Of a stretch of 64,000 nucleotides of DNA, positions 53,562 through 61,900 are shown piece after piece; the first letter of the stretch is position 1; every line of letters starts with the position of its first letter. The DNA is taken from the NCBI RefSeq assembly GCF_014645375.1, contig NZ_BMLT01000014.1, positions 36,420 to 100,419 on the forward strand. Direction: 5' to 3'. Position numbers and translations under genes: made by a program. Origin of the DNA: Marinobacterium nitratireducens (GTDB lineage Bacteria; Pseudomonadota; Gammaproteobacteria; Pseudomonadales; Balneatricaceae). The notes below the pieces were generated by a model. It saw only the letters and a list, made by a program, of their open reading frames with translations, made no database searches and was not told the origin of the DNA.

Positions 53562-55271
53562 ATGACGACGCCAGCAGCCATTAACGCCTCCCTGCGGGGC
53601 GACAATGCCCTGCCGCTGCGCCCGGCCAGCCAGGTCATGCAGCTCGAGCGCCTCGGCGCCATGCACCAGAGCCGGCTGAGTTTCATGCGTATCCTGATCC
53701 GCCGCATCATGCGCGAGCGCTGGCAGATCGACCCGGCCCGCTTCGAGCTCGACGACCAGGGCTACGGCACCCTGGTCTACGAGATCCGCACACCCCACGA
53801 CCTGTTCAGCTTCGTGCTGTTCTCCGACTACCTGTCGCCGGAGGAGCGCAACGACCGCGTTATCGCCACCAAATGGGACCTGACGATGGCCCTGGTCGCA
53901 GGCAGCGTCGAGCCTGAACAGCTCGCGGAACTGCGCCGGAACGTGCCGGTACAGGAAGCCGGGCGGCTCGATGCCCGGGTGCTGGTGCTGTCCCGTGCCA
54001 ACCGCAGCGCGCGCAACTTCGATACCGTCGTCGGGCTGCTGGCCGCCGGCCGCCAGCCCGACGTGGCCCAGATCGCCCGGGTCGGCTACCTCTATCGCAC
54101 CACCGCCGTCTACGGCAGCGGCAAGCTCGGCATGGCCGACTGGGAGAAAGTCAGCACTCGCTATCCGGACTTCGCCCGCCCCTTCTCGGCCGAGATGTTC
54201 GTCTGCTGGATGCTGCGTAACTTCAGCCTGCTGCAGGCCGAGCATATCGCCCGCCACCGCGCGCCCGAGACCTTCCGGCCGATGGAGACGGAGATCAAGC
54301 GCTACTTCGGCATCGGCAACTCTACCGGCCTCGGCATGGCGCCCTATCTGATCAACCATCCGCAGCTGATCAACCGCTGGGTCGAGATGCGCGAACTGGC
54401 GCTGGCACGGGTGCGCACCCTGGGTCAGCTCGACGACCGCAGACGCCTCGAACTGCGCGAACTGATCGACCGCTGTAGCTCGCATATGCAGGAAACGGTC
54501 ACCGAAGACGAGTGGCAGACCGACAACAACCGCCAGGTGCTGAAGGATCTCGACGCGCTGCACGACAGGGTCACCGAGCATCTCGAGTCCTGGGACCAGT
54601 TGCTGCGCTGGAGCGAAGACAACTGCACGCTGCAGGGGCAGGAGCTGCTGGTGTCGATCCTGCTGGAGCTCTATCCGGAGCTGGTCGAGGACCTCGAGGA
54701 CTATATGAGCGCCGACGAATACCTCGACCTCGATCCGCTGATGCCGGTATGCGAGCTGCAGCGGGTGATCGAGCAGCGCTACGCCTGGGCGCTGCAGGTC
54801 GACTTCGGCAAGGACGGCGCCCGCGAAACCTTCTGGTACCGCTCGGAGGAGAAGATGGAGCCGCGCCTGGGCAGCGCCTCCTGCGACGATGGACGGGAGA
54901 AGCAGATGGCCCTCGGCGTCGCCTATGCGGTGCGCAAGTGCTACGACCAACTGTGCGAGTACGTGCGACAGCACCCGAGGCATACCACCGCCCGCTTCAT
55001 GGTCGCGCGCCCCAAGCTGCGCGGTATCGTGCGCCGAATCCAGAGCATGAACCGCTGCGTCTACGGCGACATCCAGGCCAACCTGCTGGACCGGGACGTG
55101 CTGCCAATGCACCTGCTGCGGGCGAAACTGGCGTTTTTCGGCGTCAGCAAGTTCGATCCGCGCTCGCGCCTCTGGGTACGCAACACCATGTTCCAGGGCG
55201 CGCCGCTGATGGAAGAGATCGGCCGGACCTTTAACGACGACTGGTTTATGCCGCTGGCCCCGCAGCGCTGA
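53562..55271 (+). CDS. Uncharacterised 569-aa cytoplasmic protein
   Basis: I do not recognise a functional family. The protein has no signal peptide or membrane span and looks mainly helical. Visible landmarks are a basic helix near residues 38-55 (RILIRRIMRERW) and a glycine motif near 250 (FGIGNSTGLGMAPYLINHPQLI). There is also a charged helical middle (residues about 280-350) and an acidic patch near 370-385 (EDLEDYMSADEYLDLD). The C-terminal part is rich in conserved-looking aromatic and Arg residues. The ATG at 53562 has AGGA upstream; a frame from 53469 crosses the promoter region. The DUF3726 gene begins 10 bp after it, so the two form an operon, with the LysR operator upstream. A new enzyme subunit is the simplest guess. 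Confidence 0.8.
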   Translation: MTTPAAINASLRGDNALPLRPASQVMQLERLGAMHQSRLSFMRILIRRIMRERWQIDPARFELDDQGYGTLVYEIRTPHDLFSFVLFSDYLSPEERNDRVIATKWDLTMALVAGSVEPEQLAELRRNVPVQEAGRLDARVLVLSRANRSARNFDTVVGLLAAGRQPDVAQIARVGYLYRTTAVYGSGKLGMADWEKVSTRYPDFARPFSAEMFVCWMLRNFSLLQAEHIARHRAPETFRPMETEIKRYFGIGNSTGLGMAPYLINHPQLINRWVEMRELALARVRTLGQLDDRRRLELRELIDRCSSHMQETVTEDEWQTDNNRQVLKDLDALHDRVTEHLESWDQLLRWSEDNCTLQGQELLVSILLELYPELVEDLEDYMSADEYLDLDPLMPVCELQRVIEQRYAWALQVDFGKDGARETFWYRSEEKMEPRLGSASCDDGREKQMALGVAYAVRKCYDQLCEYVRQHPRHTTARFMVARPKLRGIVRRIQSMNRCVYGDIQANLLDRDVLPMHLLRAKLAFFGVSKFDPRSRLWVRNTMFQGAPLMEEIGRTFNDDWFMPLAPQR

Positions 55272-55281
55272 GGAGAGTCCC

Positions 55282-56031
55282 ATGCACGTATCGATGAACG
55301 AACTCAAGGCCGCGCTGCGCCGCTGCTTCGAGGCCACCGGCTACTTCGTCGGCAACTACGAGGATGCCGGCAACATGATCCTGTGGCTGGAAAAGCACGG
55401 CCTCGACGGCCTCGGCGAGCTGCGTCGCGCCCTGCCGTACATCAACCTCGACAGCGACAAGCCGTTGAGCACCGTAGTCTACGAGGACAGCACCTCGGCG
55501 ATTATCGACAGCAATGGCCGCAGCGCCCTCAACTGTATCGCCGCTGCCGTCGACCTGGCCCATGCCAAGGCGCTGGAGAGCAGCCTTGCGACCGTCACGG
55601 TGCACAACTGCCACAACCGCAAGTTCGTGCTCAAGGCCCTGACCGACTGCGGCCGGCGCGGTATCAGCGTTGTCGCCTACTGGCAGAACGGCAGCCGGAC
55701 CGTAACCGAGCATACCGCCGCGATCAGGGCCGGCGAACGTTACCCGAGCTACAGCGAGGCAACCACCAGCCTCGGTGGCGAGCCGGACGAGCGCCAGACC
55801 CTGACCATCATCTGCAGCTCCCGCGTCGACCTGACCAGCTCGCTGCAACACTCCAGCGGCAACCGCAATGCACGCCATGTCAGCCCGCAGCAGCTGGCGC
55901 TGAACAAGGAGCACAGCGTCGATCACGGTATCGAGATCGACCCGGACCTCTGGGACGAGATCAACCGCATCGGCACCGGCATCCTGGTCGAGAATACCGA
56001 GCGCTCCCGCCAGGGCGCCGGCGGCCGCTGA
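55282..56031 (+). CDS. DUF3726 family protein, LDH2-fold-like
   Basis: A 249-residue cytoplasmic protein assigned from memory to DUF3726. Its N-terminus (VSMNELKAALRRCFEATGY) and the segment AAAVDLAHAKALESSLATVTV echo the LDH2/malate-lactate dehydrogenase fold (NADPH-dependent, unlike Rossmann enzymes). The catalytic SHG of that family is replaced by GLG near residue 50, the NSNHFG motif reads NCHNRK, and about 100 C-terminal residues are missing. If related, it is likely catalytically altered. AGGAGAG precedes the ATG. It is coupled to the 569-residue gene and followed by a terminator. Confidence 0.75.
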   Translation: MHVSMNELKAALRRCFEATGYFVGNYEDAGNMILWLEKHGLDGLGELRRALPYINLDSDKPLSTVVYEDSTSAIIDSNGRSALNCIAAAVDLAHAKALESSLATVTVHNCHNRKFVLKALTDCGRRGISVVAYWQNGSRTVTEHTAAIRAGERYPSYSEATTSLGGEPDERQTLTIICSSRVDLTSSLQHSSGNRNARHVSPQQLALNKEHSVDHGIEIDPDLWDEINRIGTGILVENTERSRQGAGGR

Positions 56032-56054
56032 CGAGCACCAGGCCCCAGGGCCTC

Positions 56055-56084
56055 GCCGCCCCTCGATGCAGGGGCGGCATTTTT
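56055..56084 (+). terminator. Intrinsic terminator after the DUF3726 gene
   Basis: GCCGCCCCT pairs with AGGGGCGGC across CGATGC and is followed by ATTTTT. It ends the 569-aa/DUF3726 operon before the sulfite dehydrogenase gene. Confidence 0.9.
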
Positions 56085-56274
56085 GCTCCTGCAATTTTCG
56101 TTTTCGCTACCGGAACTCGACGCCTGGTTGCGTGCGGCTGACCGTCTATACTTTCCGCGATATGGCGCAGCCGCGCATGTCGCCGGGTGCCCCCGAAGAG
56201 CACCGGCTCTTTGCGCTGTGTCCGACCAGCGCCTGACACCCGGTCCGATTCATCTCTGTTTCGGGAGCGAATGA

Positions 56275-57579
56275 ATGAAGAATAAGAAGATCGGCATCCA
56301 CAGGCTCTATCAGCAGGACCCGCAACGCGCCGACTGGGAAGTATTCGGCCGGCGGGCACATCCCAGTACCCGGCGTGGCTTTATCAGCGGACTCGGCCGC
56401 ATGTCGGCTCTGGTCGGCGGTGCCATCGTGTTTCACCGTTTCATGCCGGAAGGACTGATACCGGCCGCTCTGGCAGAAACCGCCTCCCCCTTCCAGATTC
56501 CCGGCAAGGACGGGCTTACGGTACTCAATGACCGGCCGCTCAACGCCGAAACCCCGGCGCACCTGCTCAACGACGACATTACCCCGGCCGAGCGGCTCTT
56601 CATCCGCAACAACGGCGCGACGCCCACCGATATCGATCTCGCGGCCTGGACGCTGGCGATCGGCGGCGAGTCGGTCAGGGAGGCCAAGAGCTATACCCTG
56701 GACGAGCTCAAGCAGCGCTTCACCGCCGTCGACCTGCAACTGACGCTCGAGTGCGGCGGCAATGGACGCGCCGGCTTCTACCCCCCGGCCAGCGGCAACC
56801 AGTGGACCTACGGCGCCGTCGGCTGCCCGCAGTGGAACGGCATCCGGCTGCGCGACGTACTGGAAGACTGCGGTATCAAGGACGACGCCGTCTACATTGG
56901 CTACTACGGCGCCGACACCCACCTCAGCGGCGACCCGAACAAGGACACCATCTCCCGTGGCGTGCCCATGGCCAAGGCGCTGGAAGACGAATCGATGATC
57001 GCCTGGGGTCTCAACGGCCAGCCGCTGCCGCTGGAAAACGGCTACCCGCTGCGACTCGTGATTGGCGGCTGGCCCGGTTCCACCTCGGGCAAATGGCTGA
57101 ATCGCATCGTCATCCGCAATCAGGTGCACGACGGCACCAAGATGACAGGACACTCCTATCGCGTGCCCTGCGAGCCCGTGGCCCCCGGCACCGAGGTGCC
57201 GGCGGAGGGCATGTGCATCATCGAGTCGATGCCGGTGAAGTCGCTGATCACCTCGCCCCGTTCCGGGGTTCAGCACAGCCTGGGCGAGAAGCTGAAGCTC
57301 CATGGCCACGCCTGGGCCGGCGACCGCTCGGTGAAGGAGCTGCATATCTCCATCGACTTCGGCCAGACCTGGCAGACGGCGACCCTGCAGCCTGCGGCGA
57401 ACCGCCTGGCGTGGCAGAACTGGGACCACGAGGTGGAATTCCCGCAGCCCGGCTACTACGAAGTCTGGGCGCGGGCGGTGGACGACTTGGGCGTCTCCCA
57501 GCCGATGGTGCTGCCGGGCTGGAACCCGCGTGGCTACCTCAACAACTCAGCCCACCGCATCGCGGTGACGGTTGCCTGA
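56275..57579 (+). CDS. Sulfite dehydrogenase molybdopterin subunit (SorA-like)
   Basis: A sulfite-oxidase-family molybdenum enzyme predicted to oxidise sulfite to sulfate in the periplasm. A twin-arginine signal (STRRGFISGLGRMSALVGG, near residue 31-50) indicates folded export with cofactor. The molybdenum-binding Cys is in TLECGGNGRAGF near residue 160. The substrate/cofactor region YTLDELKQRF and VGCPQWNGIRLRDVL follows. The C-terminal dimerisation domain begins near 310 (VKSLITSPRSG). The length of 434 residues fits. The cytochrome c gene starts 11 bp later. Its neighbourhood with an aldehyde dehydrogenase and BCCT carrier might link it to sulfonate breakdown. Confidence 0.87.
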   Translation: MKNKKIGIHRLYQQDPQRADWEVFGRRAHPSTRRGFISGLGRMSALVGGAIVFHRFMPEGLIPAALAETASPFQIPGKDGLTVLNDRPLNAETPAHLLNDDITPAERLFIRNNGATPTDIDLAAWTLAIGGESVREAKSYTLDELKQRFTAVDLQLTLECGGNGRAGFYPPASGNQWTYGAVGCPQWNGIRLRDVLEDCGIKDDAVYIGYYGADTHLSGDPNKDTISRGVPMAKALEDESMIAWGLNGQPLPLENGYPLRLVIGGWPGSTSGKWLNRIVIRNQVHDGTKMTGHSYRVPCEPVAPGTEVPAEGMCIIESMPVKSLITSPRSGVQHSLGEKLKLHGHAWAGDRSVKELHISIDFGQTWQTATLQPAANRLAWQNWDHEVEFPQPGYYEVWARAVDDLGVSQPMVLPGWNPRGYLNNSAHRIAVTVA

Positions 57580-57590
57580 GGCAATCGCTC

Positions 57591-57935
57591 ATGACTCGAT
57601 ACCGCACCCTGCTGGGAGTCGTGCTGCTGCTGTCCGCCATACCGGTGGCGGCCAAGGAGGCCGCGGTCGATCCGGCCAGCGGCCTGAAAATAGCGCCGGG
57701 CTGGGAAAAGGTCCGTGGCCACTGCACCGCCTGCCATTCGTCGAAACTGATCATCCAGAACCATCACAGCCGCGAGCGCTGGGAATCGCTCATTCGCTGG
57801 ATGCAGGAGACCCAGGGTCTCTGGGACCTCGGCGCCGACGAAGCGGTGGTGCTGGACTATCTGGCAGCACAGTACGGCACTCCGGCAGCGCCACCCGGCG
57901 GTATGATGCGCCGGGCACCGCTGATGCCACAGTGA
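57591..57935 (+). CDS. Cytochrome c partner of the sulfite dehydrogenase (SorB-like)
   Basis: A 114-residue periplasmic mono-haem cytochrome. A signal peptide (to about residue 22, VAAKEAAVDP) precedes one haem-binding site CTACH near residue 46. A methionine ligand is probably in the RWMQETQGLWDLG segment near residue 72. It starts 11 bp after the SorA-like gene, the arrangement of the SorAB pair. It would pass electrons to the respiratory chain. Confidence 0.85.
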   Translation: MTRYRTLLGVVLLLSAIPVAAKEAAVDPASGLKIAPGWEKVRGHCTACHSSKLIIQNHHSRERWESLIRWMQETQGLWDLGADEAVVLDYLAAQYGTPAAPPGGMMRRAPLMPQ

Positions 57936-58030
57936 TCCGCCGCGCCTGCTGTGCAGCGTCGGGCCGCTCGATGGAAGCCGGCAAGCAACGCGGCACCGGC
58001 CATGCCGACGCCGCGCACCACTGATCAACG

Positions 58031-58975
58031 TCAGGCGGCGCAACCGGCCAGCTCGTTCGACAGCAGCTCCAGCGCATACTGGGCGGCCACCGAGTTGCCG
58101 CTGGCATCCAGCAACGGCGACCAGGCGCAGACCGAGAGCCTGCCCGGCACGACGGCGACGATGCCGCCGCCGACCCCGCTCTTGGCCGGCAGTCCGACGC
58201 GGTAGGCGAAGTCGCCGGCCGCGTCATACATGCCGCAGGTGATGAGAATCGAGTTGATCTTGCGCGCCAGCGCCGGCGTGACGAACGCCTCGTCGGCGCA
58301 GCGGGCGTAGCCGGCCGAGGCGAGGAAGTTCAGCGCCTTCGCCAGATCGACGCAGCTCATGCCCAGCGAGCAGCAGGCGAAGTAGGCGTAGAGGACATCG
58401 TCGACCTCGTTGGCGATATTGCCGAACGACTTCATCAGATAGGCCATGGCCGCATTGCGCGAGCGGTGCTGCCACTCCGATTCCAGCACCCGCCGGTCGA
58501 TCAGGATCGACGGATTGCCGGACAGCCGGCGCGCCACGTCCTGGATGTGCTGCGCCGGCGTCGCGAAGGCACTCACCAGGTGGTCGGCGACGACGATGGC
58601 GCCGGCATTGATGAACGGATTGCGCGGCTTGCCCTGCTCCGCCTCGAGCTGGCTCAGCGAATTGAACGGCATCCCCGACGGATTCAGCCCGACCCGGTCC
58701 CAGAGGTCGCCGCCGCCGGCGCGCAGCGCCAGCGTAAGCAGGAACACCTTGGAAATGCTCTGTATCGAAAAGGCCTCCTGGGCATCGCCCGCGGCATAGA
58801 CCCGGCCGTCGTTGGTGCAGACCGCGATGCCGAAGCGGTTCGGGTCCTGCTCGGCGAGCGCCGGTATGTAATCCGCCAGCCTGCCGGTCCCGAGTCGGCT
58901 GCGTGCCCGATGGGCAATCTCCTCCACCCGCTGCTGCATCCCGTCACTGTCCATCGCCGCAATGCAGGCGGGCAT
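58031..58975 (-). CDS. glsA: Glutaminase A
   Basis: Hydrolyses glutamine to glutamate and ammonia. The serine-beta-lactamase-like active site has SISKVF (Ser-x-x-Lys) near residue 74. Further family segments are NPSGMPFNS, PRNPFINAGAI, NAAMAYLMKSFGN, CVDLAKALNFLA and AKSGVGGGI. The ATG at 58975 overlaps the stop of the upstream glutamate dehydrogenase gene (TGATG), so the two are translationally coupled. The length of 314 residues fits. It is convergent with the cytochrome gene. Confidence 0.93.
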   Translation of the reverse strand: MPACIAAMDSDGMQQRVEEIAHRARSRLGTGRLADYIPALAEQDPNRFGIAVCTNDGRVYAAGDAQEAFSIQSISKVFLLTLALRAGGGDLWDRVGLNPSGMPFNSLSQLEAEQGKPRNPFINAGAIVVADHLVSAFATPAQHIQDVARRLSGNPSILIDRRVLESEWQHRSRNAAMAYLMKSFGNIANEVDDVLYAYFACCSLGMSCVDLAKALNFLASAGYARCADEAFVTPALARKINSILITCGMYDAAGDFAYRVGLPAKSGVGGGIVAVVPGRLSVCAWSPLLDASGNSVAAQYALELLSNELAGCAA

Positions 58976-61900
58976 CAGCCCGCCCCCTTCAGGCTGCGCT
59001 GGGCCAGCTGGCCGAGCTCGCGCAGCGCCACCGAAAAGACCGCGCACTCGGCCTGGGCGGCGCTGCGCAGCTCTGTCAGCATCTGCTGCCAGCGCTCGAG
59101 CGCCGCCGCATGCCGGGCCAGCCAGTGCTCCACCGGACTGCCGCCGCCATCCGCCGGCGCCAGACCCAGCACGCTCAGGGTCAGGGCCTGCTGCTGGCTG
59201 TCGAGCTCGTCCCGGTAGCCGTCCCGCGCCTGTACCTCCCAGTGGCTGCCGGCCGCCAGCGCCTTCACCTGCTGATCGAACCAGTGCAGCTCCAGCCGCT
59301 CGCCGAGGCCGTAATAGATGTCGGCGACCCGCTCCACCGGTACGCCTGCCTGTTCCGCGACCTCGACGACCGCCAGCGCCGAGTAGAGGCAGTCGGCGCC
59401 GGCGATCAGGCCGGCCAGGGAGGCCGGCACGGCGCTTTCGCACAGGACGTCATGGCGCCGCTGCCAGGCCTGCAGCCGTTCACCGCTGAGGCGTTCTGAC
59501 AGCGACGCGCCGAGTGCCGCTATGCCGTCGCGATAGCGCGCCAGCACCCGTGCCGGATCGCGCAGCTGTTCAGGCTGGCGCAGCAGGCGCCGGCTGGCGC
59601 GGGCCACCAGTCGCTGCAGGTCGGTCATCATCTCCAGCTGCAGCGCGGCATCGACCCGGTTGTCGAGCGCCTCGATCTGTCGCCACAGCTGCGGCACCTC
59701 GAAGAGATCGCGGGCGATGACGTAGGCGACGACGACATCCGCAAGCCCCGCACCGGCCGCCTGCTGCAGCCGCTGCGCGAAGACCGGCCCCATCGTATTG
59801 ACCAGGTCGTTGGCCAGCTGGGTGGCGACGATTTCCGGCCGCAGCCGATGCCGGTACAGCGGTTCCGGGAAAGCCTTGCAGAGCCGCGCCGGGAAGGCGG
59901 TCTCGAGCGCCGGCAGCAGGCAGTCGTCGGTGACGACCGGCGAGCGCACCAGCGCTTCCTTCAGCTCGGCACGGGCGTAGGCCATCAGCACCGCCAGTTC
60001 CGGTCGCGTCAGCGCCTGGCCGCGGGCCCGGCGCTCGGCGAAGGCGGCATCGTCGGGCAGCCCCTCCAGCATCCGGTCGAGACGCCCCGCTGCCTCCAGC
60101 CGCCGGATCAGGCGCAGATAGTCGTCAGGCGCCCGACGCGCGTGGGCTTCGGCCAGGCTCAGCGCCTGCACCTGGCGATAGTTGTTGCGCAACACCAGGG
60201 TCGCGACCTCGTCGGTCATCTCCTGCAACAGGCGGTTGCGCTGTTTCAGCGTCATTTCGCCGCCGGCCACCAGCTCGTTGAGCAGGATCTTGATGTTGAC
60301 CTCGTGGTCGGAGCAGTCGACGCCGCCGGCGTTGTCGATGAAGTCGGTATTGCAGGCACCGCCGTGCTGCGCGAACTCGACCCTCGCCAGCTGGGTGAAT
60401 CCGAGGTTGCCCCCCTCGCCTAGCGCCTGGCAGCGCAACTCCCGGGCATCGATGCGCAGGCCATCGTTGGCCTTGTCGCCGACGTCGGCATGGCTCTCGT
60501 GGCTGGCCTTGACGTAGGTGCCGATACCGCCGTTCCAGATCAGGTCGACCGGGGCGCGCAGCAGCGCGCTGATCAGCTCGGCCGGCGCCAGCCGCTCGGC
60601 CGCGATGTCGAAACGCTGGCGCATCTGCGGCGAAACCGCGATCCACTTGGCCTGGCGGGAAAAGACGCCACCGCCGGCCGAGATCAGTGCGGCGTCATAG
60701 TCGGCCCAGGAGGAACGCGGCAGCCGGAACAGCCGCTCCCGTTCGGCAAAGCTCGCCGCCGCATCGGGGGCGGGATCGATGAAGATGTGCTGGTGGTTGA
60801 AGGCCGCGACGAGGCGGATGTGCCGTGACAGCAGCATGCCGTTGCCGAAGACGTCACCGGCCATGTCGCCGATGCCGATCACCCTGAAGTCCTGGTGCTG
60901 GACGTCGAGGCTGCGCTCGCCGAAGTGGCGTTTGACCGACTCCCAGGCACCGCGGGCGGTGATACCCATCTTCTTGTGGTCATAGCCCTGGCTGCCGCCG
61001 GAGGCGAAGGCATCGCCGAGCCAGAAGCCGTAGTCGGCGGCGATGGCGTTGGCGATATCGGAGAAGGTGGCGGTGCCCTTGTCGGCCGCCACCACCAGGT
61101 AGGGATCGTCGTCATCGCGGCGCACGACCCCGGCGGGCGGCACCACTTCGCCGCCGACCAGGTTGTCCGTCAGATCCAGCAGGCCGCTGATGAAGATCCG
61201 GTAGCAGGCCACGCCTTCGGCCTGCATCTCGTCGCGATTGCCATCCGTGGGCATCTGCTTGGCGACGAAGCAGCCCTTGGCGCCGACCGGCACGATCACT
61301 GCGTTCTTGACCTGCTGCGCTTTCACCAGACCAAGCACTTCGGTGCGATAGTCCTCCTGCCGGTCGGACCAGCGCAGACCGCCACGGGCAACCTTGCCGC
61401 CGCGCAGGTGCACGCCCTCGATACGGGGGGAGTAGACGAAGATCTCGTAGCGCGGCCGCGGCAGCGGCACCCCGGGTATCGCGCGCGGATCGAACTTGAA
61501 GGCGAAATAGCCCTTCGGCTGGCCGTCACGGCCGGGCTGAAAATAGTTGCTGCGCAGGGTCGCGCGGATCAACGTCAGATAACGGCGCAGTATCTTGTCG
61601 TCGTCGAGGCTCTCGACGCGCTCCAGCGACTCGAGGATGCCCTGCTCCAGACGCTCGACCAGCGCCCCGGCCTTGTCGCTGTCCTGCCGGGCCGGATCCA
61701 GGCGGGCGCGGAGCAGCGCCACCAGTTGACGCACGACCTGGGGATGCCGGCAGAGGGCATCGGCGATGTACGTCTGGCTGAAGTCGAAGCGCAGCTGCTT
61801 GCCGTAGCGGCCATAGGCCCGCAACAGCGCCACTTCCCGCCAGGGCAGGCGCGCCGCCAGCACCAGCCGGTTGAAGGCGTCGTTCTCGGCTTCGCCGTGC

